The notes: generated by a model not told the origin, from the letters alone. Numbered from the stretch's first letter, positions 50,946 to 60,200 are shown. The stretch: DNA of 64,000 bases from Streptococcus cristatus ATCC 51100 (GCF_011612585.1 NZ_CP050133.1:1550001-1614000), one strand, 5' to 3'. Numbers and translations: made by a program.

Positions 50946-52946
50946 TTAGCGGGCGACAATCTTGCGGTAGCTGCGTGAAGTCAGCAGAAAGACCAGAATA
51001 TAGGTCAGGAGGAAGACGCCGCAAGTTGCAAGTGTTGTCTGGATTAAGAGAGGAAGATTGGTCACTCCCAATAGAGCAACAATCAAGCGCAGCATATGAA
51101 AGACAGCCGCTATATGTAGAAAAGCAAAGATGAGAGGTAGGAAGAAAACAGTCAAAATCTGCTTGCGAATGGTACTTCTAGTCTGCTTTTCATCTAAACC
51201 AACTTTTTGTAAGATAATAAAGCCATCGCGGTCTTCATAACCTTCAGAGATTTGCTTGTAGTAAATCACAAGAACAGCTCCTAGAAGGAAGATAACGGAT
51301 AAGAAGACACCGATGAAGAGCAAGGTTCCAGTAAGTTCCTGATAGCTCTTCTCTGCGCTATGACGGTCACTAGCCATTGCGTAGCTACCATCTTGGGTCT
51401 GTTCCTGATCCAAAGTGTCCCTCAGTCCCAGCTGGACTTGCTCGACAAATTTCTTACTGCCCTTAGTCTCTGAAGCAACTCCAATGTAGTAATAATGTGC
51501 AACATTTAGTCCTACTTCTTTACTATCATTGACCACCATATAGAGACCCTGTTCCATGGCCACGTCGTTTGGATTAGGGATTTCCCCATGCGTGAAATTC
51601 GACGGTAAAATCTGCTTAATCTTCCAGTCTTTACCATTTACTCGGAGAGGTTTATCCTTATTTAAGGAAACATTTTTTCCATAGATAAGAGTTTCATCAT
51701 CTGCCAAGTCTATCTTTTTCCCTGTCATTTTTTCATAATCCTGGCGATTGATAACTGTAATCGTGCCGGCAGACTTGGTCAAGATACTTGGATCCGAATC
51801 CAGCTCGCTTTGCATTGGAACCGTCACATCATTACCAGCTAATTTCATGATGAAGGCTGATTGATAGAGATAGGTAGTAAATCTTGGCTTCTTCAGGCCT
51901 GTGTCCTGAGCGACTTGCTGAACCTTATCCAACAGAGCCTCCTTCTGCTCGGTTGATTTCGGCAGGACGACGCTGACATTGTAATCCTTTGGATGCAAGG
52001 TAGTAATATAATCCTGACCTCCAACATAGATATTGATTGTACCAACCAGAGTCACAAGGAGCATGGTAGATAGAATGGAGATGGTTGCCAATCCTGCCGC
52101 ATTCTTACGCATCCGCGAGATAAGATTGGAAACAGAAATGAAATTCTGCGTTTTATAGTAGTAGCCTTTGCGCTTTTTAAGAAATTGCAATAGTGTAATT
52201 GAACCTGCATTAAAAAGCAGATAGGTTGCTAGGATAACCATGATCACGGCTATAAAGAAATTGCCGATAGCAGCGACAGGTTTGGTGACAGTTAAAGCTA
52301 TGTAATAAGCCACTCCCATGAGCAAGAGCCCCAGCAAGGTTTGCAGCAAAAGGAAGCGTCCCTTCTTCTCGCCAGCTTTCTTTTCTTTCATCAGATTAAG
52401 AGAGCTATAGCGTAGAAGTCGGGTAGAGTTGAGCAACAAAATCACCGCAAAAGCGACACCCAGACTGGCCAGAGTCATCCAAACATTCTGCCATTGGAAA
52501 GTTGAGGCAAGAACGGCCGGCATTCCCATCAATTTCAAAAGAACGGCGTAGAGCATCTTATCTAAAGCTAGGCCAGACAAGATACCCAGACCAACTGTAG
52601 CCAGATAAAAGACACAGAGTTCAAAGAAGGTCATAAGTAGCAGGTGACGCTTTTCCATCCCCAACACACTATAAACGCCAAGCTCCCGCGAACGGTTCTT
52701 CATGACAAAGCTATTGGCATAGGTGATAAGGATGAGCACCGCAATCTGAATGACCTGGATACCAAACTGCAAGGTCATCCGAGCTGCTGTACCACCATAA
52801 GAGGTCTCCATATTTGGACTGTGAGCCAGTGAGACAAAACTATACAAAATCGCTGTTGCCAGTACTGTCGCCAAAGCAAATGGATAATACAAACTGCGAT
52901 TTTTAACCAGATTGGACAAAGCAAGTTTACTCGTTAGTTTGAACAT
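50946..52946 (-). CDS. BceB-type ABC permease, module 2
   Basis: The 666-residue BceB-family permease starts MFKLTSKLALSNLVKNRSLYYPFALA. It has ten or so helices and a large extracellular domain (about 315-545) that differs strongly from that of module 1. The membrane parts and the C-terminal block (QISEGYEDRDGFIILQKVGLDEKQTRSTIRKQILTVFFLPLIFAFLH) stay close. It overlaps the ATPase gene by 20 nt. The nearby BceRS pair suggests that this module is the sensor for it. Confidence 0.9.
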   Translation of the reverse strand: MFKLTSKLALSNLVKNRSLYYPFALATVLATAILYSFVSLAHSPNMETSYGGTAARMTLQFGIQVIQIAVLILITYANSFVMKNRSRELGVYSVLGMEKRHLLLMTFFELCVFYLATVGLGILSGLALDKMLYAVLLKLMGMPAVLASTFQWQNVWMTLASLGVAFAVILLLNSTRLLRYSSLNLMKEKKAGEKKGRFLLLQTLLGLLLMGVAYYIALTVTKPVAAIGNFFIAVIMVILATYLLFNAGSITLLQFLKKRKGYYYKTQNFISVSNLISRMRKNAAGLATISILSTMLLVTLVGTINIYVGGQDYITTLHPKDYNVSVVLPKSTEQKEALLDKVQQVAQDTGLKKPRFTTYLYQSAFIMKLAGNDVTVPMQSELDSDPSILTKSAGTITVINRQDYEKMTGKKIDLADDETLIYGKNVSLNKDKPLRVNGKDWKIKQILPSNFTHGEIPNPNDVAMEQGLYMVVNDSKEVGLNVAHYYYIGVASETKGSKKFVEQVQLGLRDTLDQEQTQDGSYAMASDRHSAEKSYQELTGTLLFIGVFLSVIFLLGAVLVIYYKQISEGYEDRDGFIILQKVGLDEKQTRSTIRKQILTVFFLPLIFAFLHIAAVFHMLRLIVALLGVTNLPLLIQTTLATCGVFLLTYILVFLLTSRSYRKIVAR

Positions 52947-53709
52947 AGTTGCCCACCTCACTTGCCATAACTGTCAGAGTATCGGAAATCTCTTGGAACA
53001 TCTGCCGCTCGGTCTTGTCACCGCGGAAGATTTGATTGTAGAGGATACCGTCCTTGATAAAAAGTACCCGTTTAGCGCGACTAGCCGCTGAAGTCGAGTG
53101 GGTCACCATGAGAATGGTTTGGCCGCGGTCATTAATGTCATCAAAGACATCCAACAAGGCTGCTGAAGACTTGGAATCCAAGGCTCCCGTCGGCTCGTCC
53201 GCCAGCAGAATCTCAGGATCTGTGATAATGGCCCGAGCTACTGCTACCCGCTGCTTCTGGCCACCGGAAATCTCATAAGGAAACTTCTCTTGTAGCTTGT
53301 TAATCCCCAACTCATTGCAGGTGGTAACCAGCTTTTGCATCATCTCGGTAATGGGACGGCGAGAGAGGACCAAAGGCAGTAGAATATTATCCTTGACCGA
53401 CAGAGTATCCAACAGATTGAAATCCTGAAAGACAAAGCCTAATTTTTCTCGGCGGAAGCTGGAAGCCTGGCTGTTTTTGATGGTTGCTGTGTCAGTTCCG
53501 TTTAGAAAGACGCGGCCTTCGGTCGGCTTGTCCAACATGGCTAGGATGTTGAGCAAGGTGGACTTCCCAGAGCCAGACTCACCCATGATGGCGACATATT
53601 CGCCATTTTCTACTGTAAAGTGTATATCTTTCAACGCCTCTACTTGGCTACCCTGAAAGCGAGTCTTATAAATCTTTTTCACGTGTTGTACATCTAATAA
53701 GGTCATCAT
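52927..53709 (-). CDS. BceA-type ABC ATPase, module 2
   Basis: The 260-residue ATPase is nearly identical in protein sequence to the module 1 ATPase (GESGSGKST, EISGGQKQRVAVARAI, ILLADEPTGALD). Only the last residues differ (GNYVQTNE instead of EAHA), plus a handful of substitutions such as Glu/Asp before PEILL. The DNA differs mainly at third positions. No BceR-type box is visible upstream, in contrast to module 1. Confidence 0.93.
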   Translation of the reverse strand: MMTLLDVQHVKKIYKTRFQGSQVEALKDIHFTVENGEYVAIMGESGSGKSTLLNILAMLDKPTEGRVFLNGTDTATIKNSQASSFRREKLGFVFQDFNLLDTLSVKDNILLPLVLSRRPITEMMQKLVTTCNELGINKLQEKFPYEISGGQKQRVAVARAIITDPEILLADEPTGALDSKSSAALLDVFDDINDRGQTILMVTHSTSAASRAKRVLFIKDGILYNQIFRGDKTERQMFQEISDTLTVMASEVGNYVQTNE

Positions 53710-53789
53710 GATCTCCTTTTCTATAATTCCATTTTAATACAGAAACAGCTTTATTTCCATATTTTACTAATTTTTAAATGCCAATATTT

Positions 53790-54548
53790 TTATCTCTGCA
53801 CTAGATATGCAATCAGTGCGATGATCCAGAGATGGGCTGGGTAAAAGATATAGAAGAAATACTTGCCCCACTGGCCATTATAGCCTCGCTCGCCATTGTA
53901 GAGATGGAGGAAGGGCAAGACGGTAATAAAGGCCCAATCTGAATTGTAGAGCATCATCGAAAGGGTCGCTCCCATGGTTGGGTAGATTTCAATGCTCAGA
54001 CAGAAGAGTAGAAAAGCCAAGACCATGTAAGAGAAAGTTCTAAGAGCAGGCTGATTGCGGAAGATATAGCTAATCAGCATCAAAGGAATAATGGTCATGC
54101 CGCCTTCTGTCAGAAAAACTCCTGCCAAACCAATTAAGACTGCCGCTCCAATCCGCAAATAGCGCTTCTCATCCATAATCTTTTCACTATTTTTGGAAAG
54201 ACCAAATACAAGATTAAGCACCAGAACGCCACAGGCTAAGCTGAGAAAGATATTATTCTCAAGATGAATCCCCTTGCTATGAAAGAGCATGGTCAAGATA
54301 GTATTGCCCAGCTGCATGATAGCCGCCCAGATAAACAAGCGTGCATTGTAGGCCAAGCGATTGCGCGTATGCAGAAAGCCTTCTACTGCGCTAAAAGCAA
54401 ACCAAGCAGCTACACAGCGAGTCAGCAGGTGAAAAATCCCGTCCCAGCCTGTCGGCAAAAGCCCTGGAATCTTACCAATATGATCAAAAACCATTAAAAA
54501 GGCCATGAAAAGCTTGAGTTGGAAAGCATTGAATCCTCTTGTCTTCAT
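53790..54548 (-). CDS. TraX-family membrane protein
   Basis: The 252-residue protein has the TraX signature (GFNAFQLKLFMAFLMVFDHIGKI at the start, VEGFLHTRNR, YFFYIFYPAHLWIIALIAYL at the end) and about eight membrane helices. TraX acetylates pilin in conjugative plasmids, while chromosomal Firmicute members are acyltransferase-like with unknown substrate. It stands between the BceRS operon (with its own terminator at 54593-54621) and BceAB module 2. Confidence 0.85.
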   Translation of the reverse strand: MKTRGFNAFQLKLFMAFLMVFDHIGKIPGLLPTGWDGIFHLLTRCVAAWFAFSAVEGFLHTRNRLAYNARLFIWAAIMQLGNTILTMLFHSKGIHLENNIFLSLACGVLVLNLVFGLSKNSEKIMDEKRYLRIGAAVLIGLAGVFLTEGGMTIIPLMLISYIFRNQPALRTFSYMVLAFLLFCLSIEIYPTMGATLSMMLYNSDWAFITVLPFLHLYNGERGYNGQWGKYFFYIFYPAHLWIIALIAYLVQR

Positions 54549-54592
54549 TTCATATCTCCTTGTCTTCTTTATACATCTATCTTACAAAAAAA

Positions 54593-54621
54593 GAAAGGTT
54601 GGTACCATAACCTAACCTTTC
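54593..54621 (-). terminator. Terminator of the bceRS operon
   Basis: GAAAGGTT (54593-54600) pairs with AACCTTTC (54614-54621). The minus strand continues TTTTTTTGTAAG. Confidence 0.8.
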
Positions 54622-54637
54622 AATTTCACTGGCCAAC

Positions 54638-54653
54638 CTTACAAATTTGTAAG
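54638..54653. promoter_or_regulatory. 16-bp perfect palindrome after the histidine kinase gene
   Basis: CTTACAAATTTGTAAG lies 6 bp after the kinase stop and upstream of the kinase terminator. It contains the TGTAAG half of the Bce-type box in both orientations. A regulator site or mRNA end structure is possible. Confidence 0.4.
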
Positions 54654-54659
54654 AATGCC

Positions 54660-55640
54660 TTATTCAAATATCATCTTCTTCTCTGAAAAACTAATCATGA
54701 CAGTTGTTCCCTGTCCGACCTGCGAAGCGATGCTAATCTGATGCCCCAGCTCATCTGCAATTTTCTTGGACAAATAAAGTCCCAAGCCAGACGATTGCTG
54801 AGTTAAACGACCATTATAGCCCGAAAAACCTCGCTCGAAAACCCTTAGCAAATCCGCATCTTGAATACCCAGACCGCTATCCTTGATATAAAGCGTATCC
54901 TCCTGAAAATAAATCTCAATCCCGCCTTGACTGGTGTATTTCAGACTGTTCGACAGCACTTGCTCCAAAATAACAACGAACCACTTTCTATCTGTGATGA
55001 TGGTTCGGTCCAGATCATGCAGATGGAGGCCCAAGCCCTTTTGGATAAAGAAGATCGCATACTTCTTGACAATCTCCTTAACCAAATCTTCAAGATTTTC
55101 CTTTTTCAAGACCAAATCCTCGTGGAAACTCTCCAAACGAAGATACTGCAAGACGATATTGACATAGGACTCGATCTTAAAGAGCTCTTGCTCCAGCTGG
55201 TTCTTGACCTTCTTGTCCTCAATCTCTCCTACCAGCAATGAACTAGCCGCAATAGGCGTCTTGATCTGATGAGCCCAGAGCGTATAATAATCCATCAGGT
55301 CATTTAACTTCTCCCTCTCCTCAATCGCACGGTTCTTCTTGTCCATTTCCAAAAGAGCCAGTTTCTCAAAAAGGAGAGCCTCTAAGGCTGTCTGAGGCCG
55401 ACCTGAAGCATAGAAGAGTTGGTTGCGGTATTCCTTATAGGCACTAGCGAGATCCATTCCCAAGAAAAAGCTAGCAAGAAGAAAAGCTAAGAGCAGCTGA
55501 TACTCTAGCAGACTGCGCCCATCCTCGAAAATAAAGGCAAACATCCCCATAATTGAAAATACAATCAGCAAGAGCAACAAGATGAAGCGACGGGAATACA
55601 AATGATGCTTCAAAAAGAAAAATTTATCCTGCATGTCCAT
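54660..55640 (-). CDS. BceS-type intramembrane-sensing histidine kinase
   Basis: The 326-residue kinase has two N-terminal helices (about 18-37 and 46-64) with almost no extracellular loop, the mark of kinases that rely on a BceAB transporter for sensing. The H-box is LWAHQIKTPIA with His124. N-box (VLSNSLKYT), D/F (KDSGLGIQDADLLRVFERGF) and G2 (SSGLGLYLSKKIADELG) are complete. Overlaps the response regulator by 17 nt. Confidence 0.92.
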   Translation of the reverse strand: MDMQDKFFFLKHHLYSRRFILLLLLIVFSIMGMFAFIFEDGRSLLEYQLLLAFLLASFFLGMDLASAYKEYRNQLFYASGRPQTALEALLFEKLALLEMDKKNRAIEEREKLNDLMDYYTLWAHQIKTPIAASSLLVGEIEDKKVKNQLEQELFKIESYVNIVLQYLRLESFHEDLVLKKENLEDLVKEIVKKYAIFFIQKGLGLHLHDLDRTIITDRKWFVVILEQVLSNSLKYTSQGGIEIYFQEDTLYIKDSGLGIQDADLLRVFERGFSGYNGRLTQQSSGLGLYLSKKIADELGHQISIASQVGQGTTVMISFSEKKMIFE

Positions 55641-56310
55641 TGGTTAAACCGTATCCTATCCCTTTTTTCGTCTCAATAAAATGCTTCAGACCGTGCTCTT
55701 CCAGCTTCTTGCGCAGGCGGGCAACATTGACGGACAAGGTATTATCGTCAATAAAGAAATCGCTGTTCCAGAGCTCCTTCATCAAGTCATCACGCGCCAC
55801 GATGCTGCCAGAATGCTCAAAGAGCACCCGCAAGATCTGAAATTCATTCTTGGTCAGCGTCACAAGCTCGCCCTCATAAACCAAATCCATGGATTTAAGA
55901 TTTAAAATCACACCCTGATATTCCAAAAGGCTTTGATCCGTCCCAAACTCATACGAACGCCGCAGCAGGCCTTGAACCTTGGCCAGAAAGACATTATTGT
56001 CAAAAGGCTTGGTCACATAGTCATCTGCCCCCATATTGATGGCCATGACGATATCCATGGACTGGTCGCGCGAAGACAGAAACATAATCGGCACCGTCGA
56101 AATCTTCCGAATTTCCTGGCACCAATGGTAGCCGTTAAAGAGGGGCAGGCCAATATCCATCAGCACCAGCTGGGGCTCCTCCTTGACAAAGGTCGTCAAA
56201 ACCTGCATGAAATCCTCAATCGCCACAACCTGATAGCCCCATTGCTCCAGCATTTTTTTGATCATTTGACGGATGACCGCATCATCCTCGACCAGTAAAA
56301 TCTTGTGCAT
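55624..56310 (-). CDS. BceR-type response regulator (OmpR family)
   Basis: The 228-residue regulator has a receiver domain with Asp52 (VLMDIGLP), Lys101-type PFD switch region (ADDYVTKPFDN) and an OmpR winged helix (LTKNEFQILRVLFEHSGSIVARDDLMKELWNSDFFIDDNTLSVNVARLRKKLE). It is first in the operon. The box TGACAAAAATGTAAG upstream of BceAB module 1 and of the 43-codon gene fits this class of regulator. Direct binding by this protein is inference. Confidence 0.93.
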   Translation of the reverse strand: MHKILLVEDDAVIRQMIKKMLEQWGYQVVAIEDFMQVLTTFVKEEPQLVLMDIGLPLFNGYHWCQEIRKISTVPIMFLSSRDQSMDIVMAINMGADDYVTKPFDNNVFLAKVQGLLRRSYEFGTDQSLLEYQGVILNLKSMDLVYEGELVTLTKNEFQILRVLFEHSGSIVARDDLMKELWNSDFFIDDNTLSVNVARLRKKLEEHGLKHFIETKKGIGYGLTNGHAG

Positions 56311-56432
56311 TCCATTTCCTCACTCATTTTTCTTACTGCTATTATATCAAATTCTCCCTTAAATCACAGAGACTTTTTTCGTTTAAAACTCACCTAATTT
56401 TCAGAAAGTTTCAAGAAATCATTCAAGGAGTA

Positions 56433-56461
56433 TTGACAAAAGTAGAGTAAAAAGATAAAAT
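56433..56461 (+). promoter_or_regulatory. Promoter of the NRAMP-like gene
   Basis: Consensus TTGACA (56433-56438), 17-nt spacer, TAAAAT (56456-56461), 54 bp upstream of the start. Confidence 0.8.
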
Positions 56462-56470
56462 AACACTACA

Positions 56471-56486
56471 TTCAGAATTGTCTGAA
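56471..56486. promoter_or_regulatory. Palindrome downstream of the NRAMP-like promoter
   Basis: TTCAGAATTGTCTGAA, 6-bp perfect arms with a 4-nt spacer, starts 10 nt after the -10 box. A metal-responsive operator would fit this place, but the sequence matches no motif I can name with certainty. Confidence 0.45.
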
Positions 56487-56515
56487 AATTCATTTTTTAT
56501 AATAAGGAGATTATT

Positions 56516-57775
56516 ATGCTAGAACAAACTCAGACATCTACCTGGCAGTCTAAACTGAAAGCCCTAGGTCCTGGGATCCTCATGGCCTCTGCTGCTGTTG
56601 GTGGCTCTCACATTGTTTCCTCTGCTCAAGCAGGCGCCAAGTATGGCTGGGCTTTGATGGGACTGGTCATCTTGGCCAACCTCTTCAAATATCCCTTCTT
56701 TCGCTTCGGTGCTGAGTACACCTTAGAAACTGGTCACAGCTTGGTTGAAGGCTATGCCCAAAAAGGAAAAGTCTACTTGGGCATCTTCTTCGTTTTAAAT
56801 GTCTTCTCCGCTTTGGTCAATACAGCAGGGGTTGGGATTCTCTGTGCTGCCATTATCGCCAGCGCCTTTCCAAATGCCCTTGGACTAAGCATTACTCAAT
56901 GGTCTCTGATTCTCATCATCCTGATCTGGGCAATGCTACTCTTTGGTGGCTACAAGTTCCTCGATGGCCTTGCCAAATGGATCATGTCCGCTCTAACCTT
57001 TGCAACCGTTATTGCGGTCATCGTTGCCATTATCAAGCATCCTGAGTACGGAGCAGACTTCGTTGAAAAGACCCCTTGGCAAATGGCTGCCTTGCCTTTC
57101 ATCGTTTCTCTAATGGGCTGGATGCCAGCTCCAATCGAGATTTCAGCAATCAACTCCCTCTGGACTGCTGAGAAAGGAAAATCTGTCAATATCTCTGTCA
57201 CGGACGGACTCTTTGACTTTAACGTTGGCTATATCGGTACGGCCATTCTGGCCATCTTCTTCGTCGCTATGGGCGCTCTTATCCAGTATCCAACTGGTCA
57301 AGCAGTTCAGGATGCTGGTGCTGCCTACATCCAGCAATTCGTTGGGATGTACGCATCCGTTCTTGGCGACTGGTCACGGATTCTGATTACTTTCATCGCC
57401 TTTCTCTGTATCTTCGGTACCGTTATTACCGTTATCGATGGCTATTCCCGTGTAAATGCTGAATCCTTACGCCTCCTTCTCAATGAAGAGAAGACTTCTC
57501 AAAAAACTCTGCATATCTGGATGACCGCTACAGCTATTATCGGTGGCGTTATCATCTACTTCTTCCAAGGTAGTGTGGCTCTCATGCTTCGTTTTGCCAT
57601 GATTGCTTCCTTCCTGACTACTCCATTTTTTGCCCTTCTAAACTATCTCCTCGTTACGAGCGAGAATAAACATCTGAGCAAATGGCTAAAAGGTCTTTCC
57701 ATCCTTGGTTTGATCTTCCTCTTTGGCTTTGCATTATTCTTTATCTACGCCATCCTCATCGGTAAGGCTTACTAG
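56516..57775 (+). CDS. NRAMP-related transporter lacking the canonical metal motifs
   Basis: The 419-residue, 11-helix protein has the NRAMP fold pattern (ALGPGILMASAAVGGSHIVSSAQAGAKYGWAL at the start, LFKYPFFRFGAEYTLETG in helix III). The helix I DPGN metal motif is replaced by ASAAVGGSH-type residues, and the helix VI MPHN by MPAPIE. Typical Mn/Fe coordination is therefore missing. Related divergent clades include magnesium transporters and proteins of unknown substrate. AAGGAG lies 8 nt before the ATG. It has its own promoter and terminator. Confidence 0.8.
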   Translation: MLEQTQTSTWQSKLKALGPGILMASAAVGGSHIVSSAQAGAKYGWALMGLVILANLFKYPFFRFGAEYTLETGHSLVEGYAQKGKVYLGIFFVLNVFSALVNTAGVGILCAAIIASAFPNALGLSITQWSLILIILIWAMLLFGGYKFLDGLAKWIMSALTFATVIAVIVAIIKHPEYGADFVEKTPWQMAALPFIVSLMGWMPAPIEISAINSLWTAEKGKSVNISVTDGLFDFNVGYIGTAILAIFFVAMGALIQYPTGQAVQDAGAAYIQQFVGMYASVLGDWSRILITFIAFLCIFGTVITVIDGYSRVNAESLRLLLNEEKTSQKTLHIWMTATAIIGGVIIYFFQGSVALMLRFAMIASFLTTPFFALLNYLLVTSENKHLSKWLKGLSILGLIFLFGFALFFIYAILIGKAY

Positions 57776-57778
57776 ATT

Positions 57779-57830
57779 AAAAGAGCTGGAAATTCTGAAG
57801 GTTATCTTCAGGTTTCCACTCTTTTATTTT
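57779..57830 (+). terminator. Terminator of the NRAMP-like gene
   Basis: An interrupted long stem (AAAAGAG, GGAAA and CTGAAG on the left, with CTTCAG, TTTCC and CTCTTTT on the right) is followed by ATTTTTTCC. Confidence 0.8.
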
Positions 57831-57895
57831 TTCCTTCCTAACAATCTTCGTCCACTTATGCTATACTGGAAGAAGATAGAATATTGGAGATAAAT

Positions 57896-59122
57896 ATGGG
57901 AATAATTTTTGATTACCTAGACCAAGTAGCTTACGACAGTATCTACGACACCCCCTTTAATGAACTGGATATGCTGATGCTGACCGAGATAACTTATCTG
58001 CCTTTTGACCAGATCGTGTCTGATCAGATGTCCCCTGATTGTACTTGCCGCTTGTTTGAAGCTGCTGAAAAAGTGCCCCAGGATTTGTCCATGTTGGTGA
58101 CTAAAAATCGGCTGAAACTTTTAGAAAAGGTAGCTAGCTCAACCCGCTTCAAAAATATCAAACTCATGGGCTATGTCAATGATATTGATCCTGATGTCCA
58201 AAAGCAATTTGCAGCTATGATTTTCAAAATCAAGCCTGATAGTTATGTTCTGACCTTCCGCGGGACCGATGATTCCATTATCGGCTGGAAAGAGGACTTC
58301 CACATGACCTATATGGATCAGGTCCCAGCTCAAAAAACGGCGGTCAATTATCTGCGAAAAGCCATGGATGCTCTGCCTGGTCAGTTCATCCTGACAGGTC
58401 ACTCAAAGGGCGGCAACTTAGCTTCCTACGCTGCTAGTCAGATCGAGCCAGAATATCAAGAGCGGATTCAGAGTATTTACAGCTATGATGCTCCTGGACT
58501 GAATCACTCGGTCATCACCAATCAAGGCTACCAGACTATTTCAGACAAGATAAAGCGCTACATTCCGCAGGGCTCTATCGTCGGAATGATGCTCGAAACG
58601 CCCAAGCAGGCTCAGATTGTCAAAAGTACGGCTATCGGCGGTCTGGCCCAGCACGATACCTTCACTTGGCAGATCAGCGGCCAGACTTTTGTCCTACTAG
58701 ATAATCTCAATCCAGAAAGCCTTCAAGTAGATAAAACGCTGAAAAACTGGGTAGATAGCGTTTCTGATGAGGAATTAAAAGACTTTTTCGATCTCTTTTT
58801 CGGACTCATCTTGGATGCCGGCATCAGCTCCATTAATGACCTCACCAAGCTGGAAAATTTCAACAAAATCCTAGCTGTTTTTGAAAATGCCAACGCTCTC
58901 ACTGACCAGGAGCGGGAAATGCTGACGCGCCTCGCCAAACTACTGGTAGACATGCGCTACCAGTCTTGGAAAGACGACATGAATCTGCTGAAGCCTGCAG
59001 AAATCCAAAAAGAAATCCGAGAAAATATCTCTCAGTTTGTCAATCAACTACCTTTTGTCAATACTGATAAGCCAAAAGAAAACAACTCTGAGACTACTGA
59101 AGAGGATACTTTACCCTCTTAA
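57896..59122 (+). CDS. DUF2974 alpha/beta hydrolase
   Basis: The 408-residue protein belongs to DUF2974 (Mbeg1-like), lipase-like alpha/beta hydrolases of streptococci and lactobacilli. The nucleophile elbow is GHSKGGNLA with Ser170. Ahead of it are FRGTDDSIIGWKEDF and a following YSYDAPGLNHSV strand that likely carries the catalytic Asp. A helical C-terminal domain follows. No signal peptide. ATG 57896 (MGIIFDYLD) has GGAGAT 5 nt upstream, so the longer frame from 57884 is not needed. Confidence 0.85.
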   Translation: MGIIFDYLDQVAYDSIYDTPFNELDMLMLTEITYLPFDQIVSDQMSPDCTCRLFEAAEKVPQDLSMLVTKNRLKLLEKVASSTRFKNIKLMGYVNDIDPDVQKQFAAMIFKIKPDSYVLTFRGTDDSIIGWKEDFHMTYMDQVPAQKTAVNYLRKAMDALPGQFILTGHSKGGNLASYAASQIEPEYQERIQSIYSYDAPGLNHSVITNQGYQTISDKIKRYIPQGSIVGMMLETPKQAQIVKSTAIGGLAQHDTFTWQISGQTFVLLDNLNPESLQVDKTLKNWVDSVSDEELKDFFDLFFGLILDAGISSINDLTKLENFNKILAVFENANALTDQEREMLTRLAKLLVDMRYQSWKDDMNLLKPAEIQKEIRENISQFVNQLPFVNTDKPKENNSETTEEDTLPS

Positions 59123-59153
59123 ATATGGGTGCGTCAAACCCTAGCCAACCAAG

Positions 59154-59191
59154 AAAAATCAGGAACAGTATGAATACTGTTCCTGATTTTT
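59154..59191. terminator. Bidirectional terminator
   Basis: A 17-bp perfect stem (59154-59170 with 59175-59191) with A5/T5 at its base serves both the + strand hydrolase gene and the convergent minus-strand gene. Confidence 0.9.
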
Positions 59192-59227
59192 GGGTATTAG
59201 AAATAATTATCCGATTTTGAAATTGAC

Positions 59228-59884
59228 TTATTCATTCACATTTTTAAAGGTCACTTTAGCTTCTGGGTCAATACCAGTTACAATCGCTCTATAATATTTC
59301 TCGGCTGATTCTGTGATAAGATTTTTATATTGTTTAAGATATTCTTCTTGTTCTTTATTGCTGAGCTCCCTACTAACATGCTCTCCCGTATCAATATTTT
59401 CTGTTGCTCCGCTTAACAACTCTCCGCTTGTATTATATAGTTTATATCGATCTTTGGGATTATCTGGAACCTCAACTCCTATAACTTCATATTTAGGGAT
59501 AATCAACTCATACTCATGCTCAGCGATTTTCTTAACCTTGACTCCCTCTTTAATTCCAAATTTAGCCGTATAATTAAAAATGATGATTGCTTTCTTGACA
59601 GATAATGGAATACTGATATTGGTACCAGGTATTTTTTTATCTTTCTCAATCGTTTCAACTTTTTGAATTCCAACATTTAAAAAGACAATATCGTTAACTT
59701 GTTCCAAGTGAGTGATTCGAGTATAGACTTGGGTCTGTTCATTTGAAGCATTTTTCCCTTGGAAGTACCCAATAATATTATACGTTTTTACAACAACAAA
59801 AAAGATAGCGAGAACGGCTACCACAATCCAAACGTAAATCTTAGCTCCCAAAACTTTTCTTATGAAATTCTTAACTATTTTCAT
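59228..59884 (-). CDS. Membrane-anchored extracellular protein, unknown
   Basis: The 218-residue product has one N-terminal helix (about 15-38, IYVWIVVAVLAIFFVVVKTYNIIGYF) and an extracellular Lys/Glu-rich domain without repeats or known motifs. The ending is QYKNLITESAEKYYRAIVTG. CGGAGGAAATAGG ahead of the ATG is the ribosome binding site, which lies at the end of the preceding 44-codon gene, so both are coupled. DNA is AT-rich compared with the flanks. Family not recognised. Confidence 0.7.
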   Translation of the reverse strand: MKIVKNFIRKVLGAKIYVWIVVAVLAIFFVVVKTYNIIGYFQGKNASNEQTQVYTRITHLEQVNDIVFLNVGIQKVETIEKDKKIPGTNISIPLSVKKAIIIFNYTAKFGIKEGVKVKKIAEHEYELIIPKYEVIGVEVPDNPKDRYKLYNTSGELLSGATENIDTGEHVSRELSNKEQEEYLKQYKNLITESAEKYYRAIVTGIDPEAKVTFKNVNE

Positions 59885-59888
59885 TATC

Positions 59889-60023
59889 CTATTTCCTCCG
59901 AATCAAAAATGCTGTTCCAAGACTAATTATAGCGAGGATAGCTGATAAATAGGGATTCAGCGGAAAAAGAACGACAATTAAAAGCAACAACAAAACAAGT
60001 GATGCAATTTTTACTATTTTCAT
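59889..60023 (-). CDS. Very small two-segment hydrophobic protein
   Basis: A 44-residue frame with AGGAG upstream of ATG 60023. Residues 5-21 (KIASLVLLLLLIVVLFP) and 26-41 (LSAILAIISLGTAFLI) are hydrophobic, and the tail is RRK. Similar to small LPXTG-less tail or YtpI-like proteins in appearance only. It ends 5 bp before the 218-residue membrane protein gene. Confidence 0.65.
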   Translation of the reverse strand: MKIVKIASLVLLLLLIVVLFPLNPYLSAILAIISLGTAFLIRRK

Positions 60024-60113
60024 AATATAACTCCTAAAACCTTTTCAATAAAAATTATATAAATATATATACCTTTTGTCAAGCGGTTCCAAAGAGAATA
60101 ATACATCAAAAAT

Positions 60114-60137
60114 CCCCCAGCAGTCTCCTGCTAGGGG
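60114..60137 (-). terminator. Terminator of metG
   Basis: CCCCCAGCAG (60114-60123) pairs with CTGCTAGGGG (60128-60137) around a 4-nt loop. The minus strand continues ATTTTTG. Confidence 0.85.
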
Positions 60138-60200
60138 AAAATTATATAGAACAAAGCTAAAAATCTTTCTTTGTAGACCCTATCAGTCTATTAAAGCTTG

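Noticed and set aside
50796..51024. 76-residue N-terminal extension of the ABC-2 ATPase
   Set aside because: It overlaps the neighbouring permease end and terminator, and the start at 50796 has a good ribosome binding site and the normal ATPase N-terminus.
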